Below are positions 27,286 to 36,311 of a DNA stretch of 47,056 bases, piece by piece (within the stretch, counting starts at the first letter, position 1; every line of letters starts with the position of its first letter). The notes beneath the pieces were generated by a model. That model saw nothing but the letters and a program-made list of their open reading frames with translations, was not told where the DNA came from and made no database searches. The stretch covers positions 1 to 47,056 of the forward strand of contig NZJU01000035.1 in the NCBI GenBank assembly GCA_002692325.1, given 5' to 3'. Both the position numbers and the translations under genes were made by a program. This stretch comes from Candidatus Pelagibacter sp. Its GTDB lineage: Bacteria > Pseudomonadota > Alphaproteobacteria > Pelagibacterales > Pelagibacteraceae.

Positions 27286-28445
27286 TTAAAATATTCACTT
27301 AGAATTAAAAAGTAAATCTTTTTTAATTTCTTTAGATCGCTTAAAGCAACACACTCATCAACTTTATGCATTGTCTTATTTACTAATCCAAACTCGAGAC
27401 AAGGAGCTATATCTTTTATGAATCTAGCATCTGAAGTGCCTCCCGTTGTCGAAAAAGATGGATCTATATTTGTAACTTTTTTAATTATCTTTTTTGCAAC
27501 AAAGATAGTTTTTTCTGGTTTTGTTAAAAAAGCCTCCCCGTTTGATAAAAATTCAATAGTAAATTTACATTTATTTTTTTTGGTTATTTTTGAAACATTG
27601 AATTTAATTTTTCTTTTTAAAGAGCTGGAAGTATGTAAATTATTATAACGGATATTAAATTTTGCTTGAGCACTAGCTGGTATAACATTATGAGCATTAT
27701 TTTTCACGTTTATGCTTGTAAATTCCAAATTTGAGGGTTGAAAATTTTTATTGCCTTTGTCAAATGGTTTTGCTTTTAAGTTTTGACATATTTCTACCAA
27801 AGTATTTATAGGATTGTTATTTAGATGCGGGTAAGCTATATGGCCTTGGGTTCCAAATATTTTTAAAGTTCCTGAGAGACTTCCCCTTCTTCCGATTTTG
27901 ATCATCTCTCCTAATTTGTTTGGATTTGTGGGCTCTCCAACTATACAAAAATTTATTTTCTCTCTCCTTTTTTTCAAATAATCTACAACTTTTTTTGTCC
28001 CGTTAACCGCATGGCCTTCTTCATCCCCAGTAATCAAAAAACTTATTGATCCGGGAAATTTTGGATTTTTTTTTAAATATTCGCTCACTGCTGAAACAAA
28101 ACAAGCTATCGAGCTTTTCATATCATTTGCCCCTCTTCCAACAAGATAACCATTTTTGATTTTTGGTTTAAAAGGATTTATTGTCCAATCATTATAGTTG
28201 CCTGGAGGAACAACATCAGTATGACCAGCGTAACAAAGATTTGGTGATCCTTTTCCAAGTTTAGCATAAAGATTTAGAATTGGCGCACTTTTTTTTTTCT
28301 TATCTTTAAACTTCAGTATTGTGCATTTAAAACCAAGCAATTTTAATTTTTTGCTTAAAAATTTTATAGCACCAGCATCTTTAGGTGTGACACTAGGAAA
28401 TTTGATAAGATCTTTAGAAAGACTTAATTCATTAAATAATTTCAT
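27282..28445 (-). CDS. dapE: Succinyl-diaminopimelate desuccinylase
   Basis: The 387-residue M20 peptidase-fold enzyme carries the di-zinc ligands expected of DapE: H75 and D77 in AGHTDVVPPG, D108 in GRGANDMKSS, and catalytic/ligand E142-E143 in TGDEEGHAVNG. GEPTNPNKLGEMIKIGRRGSLSG and the terminal NKTMHKVDE are DapE-typical. It cleaves N-succinyl-LL-diaminopimelate in lysine and murein DAP synthesis. It directly follows dapD with no gap, so two pathway enzymes are paired. A ten-A run (plus 28289-28298) is in frame. Confidence 0.96.
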   Translation of the reverse strand: MKLFNELSLSKDLIKFPSVTPKDAGAIKFLSKKLKLLGFKCTILKFKDKKKKSAPILNLYAKLGKGSPNLCYAGHTDVVPPGNYNDWTINPFKPKIKNGYLVGRGANDMKSSIACFVSAVSEYLKKNPKFPGSISFLITGDEEGHAVNGTKKVVDYLKKRREKINFCIVGEPTNPNKLGEMIKIGRRGSLSGTLKIFGTQGHIAYPHLNNNPINTLVEICQNLKAKPFDKGNKNFQPSNLEFTSINVKNNAHNVIPASAQAKFNIRYNNLHTSSSLKRKIKFNVSKITKKNKCKFTIEFLSNGEAFLTKPEKTIFVAKKIIKKVTNIDPSFSTTGGTSDARFIKDIAPCLEFGLVNKTMHKVDECVALSDLKKLKKIYFLILSEYFK

Positions 28446-29273
28446 TTATTCTCTCAATAAATCATTGATTGAAGTTTTTGACCTAGTTTTTTCGTCAACT
28501 CTTTTAACTATTACTGCACAATACAAAGAGGGTAAACCAGGCTTTTCTTTGTTTGCCATACTGCCAGGCACAACCACAGAATAAGCAGGGACTTTTCCAT
28601 ATGAAATTTTGCCTGTATTTCTGTCTATTATTTTTGTCGAGGCTCCTATATATACGCCCATCGATATTACTGAACCTTTTTCAACTAAGACTCCTTCAGC
28701 GATTTCTGATCTTGCTCCTATAAAACAATTATCTTCTATAATTACTGGATCAGCTTGTAAGGGTTCTAATACTCCACCTATTCCAGCACCACCAGATATG
28801 TGACAGTTTTTTCCTATTTGAGCACAAGAACCAACCGATGCCCATGTATCTATCATTGTTCCTTCATCAACAAAGGCCCCCAAGTTCACAAAACAAGGCA
28901 TCAACACAGCATTCTTTCCAATAAAAGAACCTTTTCGCACAACGCCATTTGGAACATGCCTATATCCAGCTTTTTTCCAGTCCTCTTCTTTCCATTCTAC
29001 AGATTTTCCAGAGATTTTATCGTACCAAGTTGTGTAAGGTCCTTTGGACATTGCCATCTTATTTATTTTAAAACTTAATAAAATTGCCTTTTTAATCCAT
29101 TGGTTAACCTTCCAGCTTCCACTATTGTTATTTGCAACTCTAATTTCTCCAGAGTCTAATAATTCAATAGTTTTGTTTATTGCATCGATAATTTTTTTTT
29201 CAGACTCTGAATTTACACTCTCTTTTTTAGAAAAAGCTTCATTTATAATTTGTTCTAATCCATTGTCACTCAT
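28446..29273 (-). CDS. dapD: Tetrahydrodipicolinate N-succinyltransferase
   Basis: The 275-residue protein is a left-handed beta-helix acyltransferase. Hexapeptide-type repeats run from about 100 to 240 ([30 protein letters not shown], then [18 protein letters not shown] and [30 protein letters not shown]). [26 protein letters not shown] near the C-terminus is DapD-specific. It succinylates tetrahydrodipicolinate, the step before the aminotransferase and DapE. Its start overlaps the upstream HAD gene by 4 bp and its stop abuts dapE. Confidence 0.97.
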   Translation of the reverse strand: MSDNGLEQIINEAFSKKESVNSESEKKIIDAINKTIELLDSGEIRVANNNSGSWKVNQWIKKAILLSFKINKMAMSKGPYTTWYDKISGKSVEWKEEDWKKAGYRHVPNGVVRKGSFIGKNAVLMPCFVNLGAFVDEGTMIDTWASVGSCAQIGKNCHISGGAGIGGVLEPLQADPVIIEDNCFIGARSEIAEGVLVEKGSVISMGVYIGASTKIIDRNTGKISYGKVPAYSVVVPGSMANKEKPGLPSLYCAVIVKRVDEKTRSKTSINDLLRE

Positions 29274-29929
29274 TCATTAATCTCCTTTAAAAAGTTTGTT
29301 AAATTATCGGTCCTATAATCAATAAAATTAGACTCGGAAAACTTAGCTGCCCATGGTTCTTCATTTATTATCCAAACTGTTTTCATTCCTAATTCATATG
29401 CTGGTTTCAGATTTCTTGCAATATCCTCAATAAAAATACAATATTGTGGCTCAATTTTGAATTTTTCTACAATTTTTTGATAGGGCTCTTTGGAGGGCTT
29501 TGGCATGAAGTCTGAGTCAACAATATCAAAAATGCCATCAAAAAGATTTTTAATACCAATTCTATTTGTTACGTTTTCTGCGTGAGCTTTTGATCCGTTA
29601 GTAAATATTATCTTTTTTCCTTTAATTTTTGATATTTGATTGCCTAACTCTTTGTCCTCTTTTAAAAATTCTAAATCAATATCATGAACAAAGTCTAAAA
29701 ATTCATATGCATCTATTTTGTGATTTTTTATCATGCCATTTAATGTAGTATTATATTCTTGAAAATAATTTTTTTGTATTTTCTTTGCATCATCTGAGCT
29801 CAAATTTAATTTTGTAGATATGAATTTAGTCATTCTTTTATCTACTTGATCAAAAACTTTCGTATGACCAGAATACAGGGTATTATCTAAGTCAAATAAC
29901 CAATACTTTAAATTTTTTAAATTTTTCAT
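29270..29929 (-). CDS. HAD-family hydrolase, pyrimidine 5'-nucleotidase-like
   Basis: The 219-residue protein has the HAD motifs: [13 protein letters not shown] (nucleophile and acid Asp, about 10-14), [16 protein letters not shown] near 110, III with a Lys in MPKPSKEPY near 143, and [25 protein letters not shown] near 167. The pattern DLDNTLY and FTNGS fits the pyrimidine 5'-nucleotidase (SDT1-like) branch common in alphaproteobacteria next to argB/dapD. It probably dephosphorylates small phosphorylated metabolites. It overlaps argB upstream and dapD downstream by 4 bp each. Confidence 0.88.
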   Translation of the reverse strand: MKNLKNLKYWLFDLDNTLYSGHTKVFDQVDKRMTKFISTKLNLSSDDAKKIQKNYFQEYNTTLNGMIKNHKIDAYEFLDFVHDIDLEFLKEDKELGNQISKIKGKKIIFTNGSKAHAENVTNRIGIKNLFDGIFDIVDSDFMPKPSKEPYQKIVEKFKIEPQYCIFIEDIARNLKPAYELGMKTVWIINEEPWAAKFSESNFIDYRTDNLTNFLKEINE

Positions 29930-30795
29930 TTTCTTATTAATGTACCCGCTCCTTTGTCGGAAAATATTTCATACAATATTGATCTTGGTTTTCTACCATC
30001 AAGTATTACAACACCTCTTACCCCATGTTCTACTGCATCAATACAGTTCATTATTTTTGGCATCATTCCTCCTTGCACTATCTTTAATTTAATCAAATTT
30101 TCTATATCAAAAGGTTTTATTTCTGAAATCAAATTTTTTTGGTCATCATAAACGCCCTCCACATTAGTCATGAGCAATAGTCTTCTTGATTTAAGTTTTT
30201 TGGCTAAAGCACTAGCTGCTGTATCTCCGTTTATATTGTAGGTTTTTTTGTCCTCATCCAAACCTAATGGAGCGATAACTGGTATCTGTTTTTTATTTAA
30301 GATATTTTCTAAAATTTTTATATCAATTTTATTCGGAATTCCAACGTATCCTAAATCTTTTTGATCTGGAACTATATTGATTATATTATTTTTTTTTGTA
30401 TGTATTGATACTGCTTCTGATCCTTTAACTTTCAAAGACTCTACAATATCATGATTAAATTCTATTAAAACTTCCTCTACTATTTTAATTACTTTTTCGT
30501 CTGTTACTCTTAAACCATTTATAAATTTTGATTGTATTTTTTCTTTCTTTAATTCTCTTTCTATTCTTGGGCCGCCGCCGTGTACAACAACTATAGAAAG
30601 GCCTAGTTTATTTAATATGCTTATATCTTCGATAAAATTATTAAAAATATTTCTATCAATTAATACGTTTCCTCCATATTTAATAACAATTAATTCATTT
30701 TTATATTTTTGAATATATTTTGGTACATTTAAAATATTCGGTGCATTATTTGGCCAAAACTTTTGAATTTCCTCTATCTTGTTTTTAAATTGCAT
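29926..30795 (-). CDS. argB: Acetylglutamate kinase
   Basis: The 289-residue amino acid kinase shows IVIKYGGNVL near 36, VVHGGGPRIERELKK near 71 and FINGLRVTDEKVI. NINGDTAASALAKKL and LLMTNVEGVYD (nucleotide site) follow, and the C-terminus reads VQGGMMPKI, EHGVRGVVILDGRKPRS. It phosphorylates N-acetylglutamate in arginine synthesis; argJ of the same pathway is at 44315. It starts 6 bp after yidC. In many relatives engB lies between these two genes, but there is no room for it here. Confidence 0.96.
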   Translation of the reverse strand: MQFKNKIEEIQKFWPNNAPNILNVPKYIQKYKNELIVIKYGGNVLIDRNIFNNFIEDISILNKLGLSIVVVHGGGPRIERELKKEKIQSKFINGLRVTDEKVIKIVEEVLIEFNHDIVESLKVKGSEAVSIHTKKNNIINIVPDQKDLGYVGIPNKIDIKILENILNKKQIPVIAPLGLDEDKKTYNINGDTAASALAKKLKSRRLLLMTNVEGVYDDQKNLISEIKPFDIENLIKLKIVQGGMMPKIMNCIDAVEHGVRGVVILDGRKPRSILYEIFSDKGAGTLIRK

Positions 30796-30801
30796 TAAAT
30801 T

Positions 30802-32487
30802 CTAGTTCGTTCTGACTTTTGTTTTCCTCATTATTACCCATTGTTGCGCTATTGTTAAAACATTGTTCACTGTCCAGTAAACAACAAGACCAGAAGGGAA
30901 AGGGGCTAGTATTATTGTTAAAAACAACGGAAAAAAAGCAAAAATTTTTGCCTGAATTGGATCTGGCGGTGCTGGATTTAATTTTTGTTGAAGAAACATT
31001 GTTAGACCCATTAGAATAGGCCAAATGCCAATTACTAAAAAACTTGGTGGATCCCAAGGAATAAGACCAAAAAGATTGAACAGCGAAGTCGGGTCTTTAG
31101 CTGATAAATCTTGTATCCAACCAAAAAATGGCTGATGTCTCATCTCTAATGAAATGAACAACATTTTATAAATTGCGAAAAAAAATGGAATTTGTATCAA
31201 AATTGGTAAACAACCAGACGCAGGGTTTATTTTTTCTTTTCTGTATAAAGCCATCATTTCTTGCTGTAATTTTACTTTGTCATCTTTATGGATCTCCTTA
31301 AGTCTAGTCATTTCGGGTTGTAAAGCTTTCATTTTTGCCATTGACCTAAAGGAGTAATTCGCCAGTGGAAAAAAAATTATTCTAATTGCCAATGTGATTA
31401 AAACAATGGCAATGCCAAAATTACCTGAAATCTTAAATAAATAATCTATTACGAAAAATAGAGGTTTCGTAAAAAAATAAAACCACCCCCAGTCAATTAC
31501 TAAATCAAACTTTTCTATGCTTTCTGACTCAGCATAACCATCTACCGTATCAACCTCTTTAGCAGCTGCGAACAGCCTAATTTCGTTATTTGCCTTTGAA
31601 GATGAGTTTATTAAAACAGGTGAATTTAAAATATAATTTGCTTTAAATACATCCTTATAAAGGAACGTAGATTTAAAACTTTCATCTTTTGGCGGGACTA
31701 CAGCAGTCATCCAGTACTTATCAGTAATTCCTAGCCATCCATTCTTTGCTTCTCTTGAAATCTTTTTGTCCTTTATATCCTCATATCCGTCTTCCTTTAA
31801 ATCTCCATCAAATACTCCTATGAAACCTTCATGCAAAATATAAAAACCTTGGACATCGTCCGGTTTCTTATTTCTTGTTATCTGTGCATAAGGAAATAAT
31901 TCAACATTTTTGTTAGAGTTATTCTGAACTTCTTGGTTTATTCTAAATAAAAATTTTTCATCTAAAGAAATTATTTTTCTAAATATTAACCCCTCATTAT
32001 TTTTCCACTCTAATGTTACGGGATTGTTTGGACCTAATAATTTATTTCCTTTAACAGTCCACTGAGAGTCTATAGAAGGAACTTTTACTGAATTTTGAAT
32101 ACTTGTCCAACCAGTTTCAACAAAATAACCGTCTTCAACATCCTTTGGATTTAAAAATATTACTCTGTCATCTTCATTTAATTTTTTTCTGTAATTTGTA
32201 AAAGAAAGGTCATCCAATATAGCGCCAGTTAAAGAAATTGATCCCTCTACATTTTTATTTTGAATCAAAACCCTGTCTGATTGTGATAAAGCATCTTTTC
32301 TAGATATAGAAGTCTTTAATAGTTGCTGATTAATATTTGGAATAATTTGATTTGTTTCAGTTTTGACATTTTTTTCTTGATTTTCTAAAACTGTTTGATT
32401 TTGTTTTGGTGTCTCAAAAAAAGCCCCCCAAAAAAGTAATACAGACATTGAAAGCGCTATTGCTACAAAAACGTTCTTATTATCCAT
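30802..32487 (-). CDS. yidC: Membrane protein insertase YidC
   Basis: The 561-residue protein has the gram-negative YidC layout. It has an N-terminal anchor (NVFVAIALSMSVLLFWGAFF) and a large periplasmic beta-sandwich domain (about 70-340). The conserved insertase core then has five membrane segments: FGIAIVLITLAIRIIFFPLANYSFRSMAKMKALQPEM, INPASGCLPILIQIPFFFAIYKML, and a C-terminal PSGLVVYWTVNNVLTIAQQWVIMRK. It inserts and folds inner-membrane proteins alone or with SecYEG. It lies in the classical rpmH-rnpA-yidD-yidC order, 1 bp after yidD. Confidence 0.97.
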   Translation of the reverse strand: MDNKNVFVAIALSMSVLLFWGAFFETPKQNQTVLENQEKNVKTETNQIIPNINQQLLKTSISRKDALSQSDRVLIQNKNVEGSISLTGAILDDLSFTNYRKKLNEDDRVIFLNPKDVEDGYFVETGWTSIQNSVKVPSIDSQWTVKGNKLLGPNNPVTLEWKNNEGLIFRKIISLDEKFLFRINQEVQNNSNKNVELFPYAQITRNKKPDDVQGFYILHEGFIGVFDGDLKEDGYEDIKDKKISREAKNGWLGITDKYWMTAVVPPKDESFKSTFLYKDVFKANYILNSPVLINSSSKANNEIRLFAAAKEVDTVDGYAESESIEKFDLVIDWGWFYFFTKPLFFVIDYLFKISGNFGIAIVLITLAIRIIFFPLANYSFRSMAKMKALQPEMTRLKEIHKDDKVKLQQEMMALYRKEKINPASGCLPILIQIPFFFAIYKMLFISLEMRHQPFFGWIQDLSAKDPTSLFNLFGLIPWDPPSFLVIGIWPILMGLTMFLQQKLNPAPPDPIQAKIFAFFPLFLTIILAPFPSGLVVYWTVNNVLTIAQQWVIMRKTKVRTN

Positions 32488-32488
32488 T

Positions 32489-32815
32489 TTAAACTTCCTT
32501 GTTACCTTCCAACTTCCATACGTTTGTTTTTATATTTTTAAATTTTTTCTTTTGTTTTATCTTTTTACGAGAATTTCTAGAGGCCGGGACAAAATCGATG
32601 CCATGACTCCCTCCGAGTTTTTTTATTGGATGGCATTTAAAAATTCTTTTTATCCCCAAACTTAAACCTGCAGTTAAACCATGCTCATTTAAAGCTTCAA
32701 TGAAATATTCTGAGCACGTAGGCAAAAATCTACATTTGGTCCCCAACAAAGGTGAGATTAAATATTTGTAAAACTTTATTACTACAATTAATAAGTAGGC
32801 TATTAAATTTATCAT
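32489..32815 (-). CDS. yidD: YidD membrane protein insertion efficiency factor
   Basis: The 108-residue protein has an N-terminal amphipathic or membrane segment and the YidD signature GTKCRFLPTCSEYFIEAL (about 25-42). GIKRIFKCHPIKKLGGSHGIDFVP follows. The three conserved Cys are visible. The Lys-rich C-terminal tail (about 80-108) is longer than in minimal members. It assists YidC-dependent insertion and abuts rnpA with no gap. Confidence 0.95.
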   Translation of the reverse strand: MINLIAYLLIVVIKFYKYLISPLLGTKCRFLPTCSEYFIEALNEHGLTAGLSLGIKRIFKCHPIKKLGGSHGIDFVPASRNSRKKIKQKKKFKNIKTNVWKLEGNKEV

Positions 32816-33157
32816 TTATATTTTCTTAAAAACTTTTGTCATCTCTTCTAAAAGTCTTTCATGTTTAGCAAAGTAAGCTTTAGTCTTACCAAAAACTATA
32901 TAAGTGTAATTTAAATCAATTGCACCTCTTATTTTTGAAATCTTTATTACTATTGCTTTAAGTTTTCTTTTGATTTTATTTCTTTTTACAGCATTTCCAA
33001 TTTTTTTTTTCATCACAAAGCTTATAATTAACTCACCACTTGTTTTGTTGATAAAATTTTTGGCTGCAAACAAAGAAAAAAAGTCTGAATGTATCTTTTT
33101 TTCTTTAAGTGCTTTTTTGAAGTGGTCATTTTTTTTAAGACTTGTAAGCTTGACCAT
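32816..33157 (-). CDS. rnpA: Ribonuclease P protein component
   Basis: The 113-residue protein starts at the ATG at 33157, just after the rpmH stop. An in-frame upstream ATG (33220) would overlap rpmH almost wholly and has no family support. The RNR motif is VGNAVKRNKIKR-like (KIGNAVKRNKIKRKLK near 57-72), preceded by the beta strand ISFVMKK, with an aromatic YTYIVFGKTKAY near 86. It is the protein cofactor of RNase P, which trims tRNA 5' ends. A ten-T run (33001-33010) in the MKKKIG codons is in frame. Confidence 0.95.
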   Translation of the reverse strand: MVKLTSLKKNDHFKKALKEKKIHSDFFSLFAAKNFINKTSGELIISFVMKKKIGNAVKRNKIKRKLKAIVIKISKIRGAIDLNYTYIVFGKTKAYFAKHERLLEEMTKVFKKI

Positions 33158-33161
33158 ATTA

Positions 33162-33296
33162 TTAAGTAGAGATAGTTTTTCTTCCCTTAGCTCTTCTTCT
33201 AGCAATAAGCTTTCTGCCACCTTTTGTAGACATCCTAGAGCGAAAACCGTGTCTTCTTTTTCTTACTAATTTACTTGGCTGGTAGGTTCTTTTCAT
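33162..33296 (-). CDS. rpmH: 50S ribosomal protein L34
   Basis: The 44-codon gene encodes [20 protein letters not shown], then [20 protein letters not shown], which is unmistakable for L34. It begins the conserved rpmH-rnpA-yidD-yidC block and is separated from rnpA by 4 bp. The 51-bp gap to the divergent VTT-domain gene must hold the promoters for both directions; no strong consensus is visible. Confidence 0.97.
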   Translation of the reverse strand: MKRTYQPSKLVRKRRHGFRSRMSTKGGRKLIARRRAKGRKTIST

Positions 33297-33347
33297 AAAT
33301 TATTTTTAGTTATATATTTTAATTAATGTCTGATGTACAGGTAAAAT

Positions 33348-34073
33348 ATGGGTAAAAAGTTAAAACTATTTTTAGGGATATCATACTTGATTATATTAAC
33401 CGGTTTTTTGTACTTTCTATTTTTGTCTCTTGAAATAAATAGACTAGATGATTTTTCCTATTATAAAGAGCTTCAATTAACAATAGAGGAATTTATTGGG
33501 ACTAATTATTTACTAAATCTTATATATTTTTTTATCTTTTCTATAATTTGGATAATTCTCTTGGGTTTTGGATCTCCACTTCTTTTAATTTCTGGAATAT
33601 TTTTTGGAAAGTGGGTTGGATTTTCTATCTCATTAATTTCCATTAGTATTGGAACTTTATTATTGTATATAATTGCTAACTTCTTTTTTAAAGACTTAGT
33701 GAAAAATTATTTAGAAAAAAAATTTGAGCGTTATATTTTAGTGTTTAAAAAAAATGAATTTCTCTATTTTTTTGCATATAGATTTTTAGGTGGTCTAGGA
33801 ATACCATTTGGTTTACAAAATACACTACCAGTTTTATTTAATATGAGGAAAATTAATTATTTTTTTGCAAGTTTTTTTGGATTCATTCCACACTTTTTCA
33901 TATGGAACACAGTTGGTTCAGGTTTAAATAAGTATGTTTCTCAAACAGAAAATTTTAGTTTAATTACACTTATATTAACACCTGAAATTTATTTTCCATT
34001 TATCGGATTTATAATTTTAGTGATCATCTCCTTGTATTTGAAGAAAAAAATTTTTTATGATTACAAAAAATAG
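33348..34073 (+). CDS. TVP38/TMEM64 (VTT-domain) membrane protein
   Basis: The 241-residue protein has about five hydrophobic segments. The VTT/SNARE-associated core reads GSPLLLISGIFFGKWVGFSISLISISIGTLLLYIIANFFF (about 75-114), FAYRFLGGLGIPFGLQNTLPVLFNM near 143, and FIPHFFIWNTVGSGLN near 180. This matches DedA-related TVP38 proteins. Members are implicated in lipid scrambling or undecaprenyl-phosphate recycling; the substrate here is unknown. The 3' end overlaps the DUF255 protein gene by 17 bp. Confidence 0.85.
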   Translation: MGKKLKLFLGISYLIILTGFLYFLFLSLEINRLDDFSYYKELQLTIEEFIGTNYLLNLIYFFIFSIIWIILLGFGSPLLLISGIFFGKWVGFSISLISISIGTLLLYIIANFFFKDLVKNYLEKKFERYILVFKKNEFLYFFAYRFLGGLGIPFGLQNTLPVLFNMRKINYFFASFFGFIPHFFIWNTVGSGLNKYVSQTENFSLITLILTPEIYFPFIGFIILVIISLYLKKKIFYDYKK

Positions 34074-35787
34074 AAATAATCTTTACAAAGATCCAAGCCC
34101 TTATCTCCAACAACATAAGGATAATCCAATTAATTGGCAAGTTTGGAATTTAGAAACCTTAAATGAGGCTAAAATTAAAAATATGCCAATTATTCTGAGC
34201 ATAGGATATGCAAGTTGTCACTGGTGTCATGTTATGGCTCATGAGAGTTTTGAGGATATTGAAATTGCCCAAATAATGAATAATAATTTCGTCAATATTA
34301 AAGTTGACCGTGAGGAAAGACCAGATATTGATTTTGTTTTTCAAAGCTCTTTTCAACTTTTTAATCAAGCTGGAGGTGGTTGGCCACTCACAATGTTTTT
34401 AGATGAAAACGCGGTTCCATTTAGTGGAGGAACTTACTTTCCCAAGACCGCGAAACACGGCTTACCGTCTTTTAAAGATGTGCTTACTCAAGTGGTTGAG
34501 ACTTATAAATTAAGACGGGAAAAAATAATTAAACAATCAAACTTAATAATAAAGAGTTTAACTTTAAGAAAAAATCCAGTCATCAATCAAGAATTAGTAC
34601 CCATATTAAATGAGACTATTACGAGACTTGATCAAGTAAAAGGCGGATATATTGGCTCTCCAAAATTTCCAACTTTTAATGTGTTTGAGACATTAATTTA
34701 TTTCTATAATAAAACTAAAGATTTGACTTACTTCAGACCAGTCGATTTAATATTAAACCAGTTATGTTCCCAAGGCATCTATGATCATGTTGAGGGCGGA
34801 ATTTCAAGATATACCGTTGATGAAAATTGGCTCATTCCACATTTCGAAAAAATGCTTTATGACAACGTTCAATTTATATCTTTACTCTCATCATATATTA
34901 AAATCAAAAAAAGTGTCTATTTTGAGAAAAAATTAAAAGAGACAATTAATTTTATAAATAAAGAGTTTAAAAACAAAAAATTTGACTTGCTAGGATCAGC
35001 GTTTGATGCAGACAGTGAGGGAGAGGAGGGTAAGTATTATACTTTTGAATATAACGAGTTACACAAGATAAAAGGTATTGAGGAATTCTATGACGTTAAA
35101 CCCCAAGGTAATTGGGAAGGTAAAATAATTTTAAAAGAACTTAAATTCCCTGATAAAAAGATTCAAGGTGAATTATTAGACATTAGAAAAAAAAAGAAAA
35201 AACCTTTTTTTGATGAAAAAATACAGTTAGATCTCAATTGCATGTGGATTTCATCCCTAGTCGATGCATCTATAGCATTAAAAGAAAAATATTATCTAGA
35301 GACAGCAGAAAAGTATTTTAAAAATTTAAAAAATAAATATGAAGAAAATGACCTTCACCACAGTTACTCAAAGCACAATGTGTTTCTAGAAGACTACGCA
35401 TACTATATAAAAATGCTTATAGATTTATATGACGCAACAATGGACATCAATTATAAAGAAAAAGCTAACAAAATTTATTCGGATACATTAAAAAAGTTTT
35501 ATAATAATGAAAAGAATATTTTTCAAAAAAACCCTTTAACAAATACGGACCTTTTTTTTAATCCAATAGATATTGGAGACGGAACTATTCCAAATGGGAA
35601 TGCAATTATGCTTTTAAATATGACAAGACTTGGAAAATTAAAAGATGCAAAAAATTTTTCACAAAGTTTATATGGCTATTTAAACATTTATAAAAATCAT
35701 ATGATGACTGGTATTAGGTCATTAGACTTCTATAAAGAAATTGACTCTGGAAAGGACTGTGGACCCGATGGATGCAAAAGTATTTAA
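34057..35787 (+). CDS. Thioredoxin-fold DUF255 (SPATA20/YyaL-like) protein
   Basis: The 576-residue protein starts with the DUF255 domain: NLYKDPSPYLQQHKDNPINWQVW, then a CxxC in GYASCHWCHVMAHESFED (about 47-64). VDREERPDID and GGGWPLTMFLDENAVPFSGGTYFP follow. The rest looks like an (alpha/alpha)6-type barrel, with EGGISRYTVDENWLIPHFEKMLYDN near 245 and FDADSEGEEGKYY near 320. Bacterial members usually reach about 670 residues, so this C-terminus is short by roughly 100. It ends CGPDGCKSI. Function in the family is unsettled. It overlaps the genes on both sides (17 and 20 bp). Confidence 0.87.
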   Translation: MITKNRNNLYKDPSPYLQQHKDNPINWQVWNLETLNEAKIKNMPIILSIGYASCHWCHVMAHESFEDIEIAQIMNNNFVNIKVDREERPDIDFVFQSSFQLFNQAGGGWPLTMFLDENAVPFSGGTYFPKTAKHGLPSFKDVLTQVVETYKLRREKIIKQSNLIIKSLTLRKNPVINQELVPILNETITRLDQVKGGYIGSPKFPTFNVFETLIYFYNKTKDLTYFRPVDLILNQLCSQGIYDHVEGGISRYTVDENWLIPHFEKMLYDNVQFISLLSSYIKIKKSVYFEKKLKETINFINKEFKNKKFDLLGSAFDADSEGEEGKYYTFEYNELHKIKGIEEFYDVKPQGNWEGKIILKELKFPDKKIQGELLDIRKKKKKPFFDEKIQLDLNCMWISSLVDASIALKEKYYLETAEKYFKNLKNKYEENDLHHSYSKHNVFLEDYAYYIKMLIDLYDATMDINYKEKANKIYSDTLKKFYNNEKNIFQKNPLTNTDLFFNPIDIGDGTIPNGNAIMLLNMTRLGKLKDAKNFSQSLYGYLNIYKNHMMTGIRSLDFYKEIDSGKDCGPDGCKSI

Positions 35788-35932
35788 AAATTACTGCAGC
35801 TGGATTATTTGGCTTATTTTATTAATAATTTGGAATTATGCTCTTCCTGAAGCTACTCCGTTAGAGGATGTTCTAATTGGAATCGCTCTTGCCATGCTAT
35901 TAAGAGTCTTGCAAAGACATTTCGTCAGATGA
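35768..35932 (+). CDS. Small two-helix membrane protein, unknown
   Basis: From the ATG at 35768 the product is 54 residues (MDAKVFKNYCSWIIWLILLI onward). It has a strong membrane helix at about 11-27, a short acidic turn (PEATPLED) and a second hydrophobic helix (VLIGIALAMLL) ending in RVLQRHFVR. It overlaps the end of the DUF255 gene by 20 bp. An in-frame TTG-or-ATG extension to 35741 is possible. I do not recognise a family; the hydrophobic pattern and tight packing suggest a real gene. Confidence 0.5.
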   Translation: MDAKVFKNYCSWIIWLILLIIWNYALPEATPLEDVLIGIALAMLLRVLQRHFVR

Positions 35933-35950
35933 AAATTTACTTTAAGAATA

Positions 35951-36026
35951 TGGTGCCCACAGCCTGAGTCGAACAGGCGACCTTTTCCTTACCATGGAAA
36001 TGCTCTACCAACTGAGCTATGTGGGC
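35951..36026 (-). tRNA. tRNA-Thr (anticodon GGT)
   Basis: The 76-nt gene on the minus strand folds canonically. Acceptor GCCCACA pairs with TGTGGGC. The D arm is GCTC-AGTTGGTA-GAGC, the anticodon stem TTTCC/GGAAA encloses ATGGTAA (anticodon GGT), and the T loop is TTCGACT. The CCA end is encoded. It reads ACC/ACU. It is a useful in-window standard for the unusual tRNA-Phe at 40194. Confidence 0.97.
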
Positions 36027-36045
36027 AATCTTCATTATTAGTTGT

Positions 36046-36074
36046 ATAATAGAAAGATACTTGCATAAATTCAA
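36046..36074 (-). promoter_or_regulatory. Putative sigma-70 promoter for tRNA-Thr
   Basis: On the minus strand TTGAAT (36069-36074) and TATTAT (36046-36051) are separated by exactly 17 bp. They lie 19 bp before the tRNA 5' end. An overlapping plus-strand TATAAT (36045-36050) could serve the small gene at 36114. Confidence 0.45.
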
Positions 36075-36113
36075 TTCTAGAAGTAAAACATTATTAATGC
36101 AGGAGTATTTTTT

Positions 36114-36305
36114 ATGGGAATTCATTATGATTACAAATCTACACGTGGTGAAAAAGCCATGAAAAAAGAGGCAAAAAAAAAAGCTCGACTGGAACAAAGA
36201 AGAGCTAGAAAATCAGTTGTTTCTAAAGACGAAGAAAATGAAAAAATGCATGATATTGATAAGCCTATAACTTTAGAAGATTTAACAAATCCAGACAAGA
36301 AATAA
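36114..36305 (+). CDS. Small basic/charged protein, unknown
   Basis: The 63-residue protein is highly charged. The start MGIHYDYKSTRGEKAMKKEA leads into a Lys/Arg-rich helix (KKKARLEQRRARKS, about 21-34), then an acidic tail (DEENEKMHDIDKPITLEDL). A good ribosome-binding site AGGAG (36101-36105) lies 8 bp before the ATG, which supports expression. The basic helix could contact nucleic acid. I do not recognise a named family. It is followed 6 bp later by another small ORF and then dcd. Confidence 0.7.
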   Translation: MGIHYDYKSTRGEKAMKKEAKKKARLEQRRARKSVVSKDEENEKMHDIDKPITLEDLTNPDKK

Positions 36306-36311
36306 CACCCA

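Noticed and set aside
30785..31057. A 90-codon minus-strand frame overlapping the 3' end of yidC
   Set aside because: It is an alternative frame within yidC's conserved C-terminal region, with low-complexity Ser/Asn composition and no start signal.
33158..33220. Longer rnpA product starting at 33220
   Set aside because: The extra residues come from reading rpmH in another frame; RnpA homology starts at the ATG at 33157, after the rpmH stop.
35937..36197. A minus-strand open frame of 86 codons through tRNA-Thr
   Set aside because: It reads through the tRNA and over the start of the small gene at 36114; the frame is an accident of the tRNA sequence.
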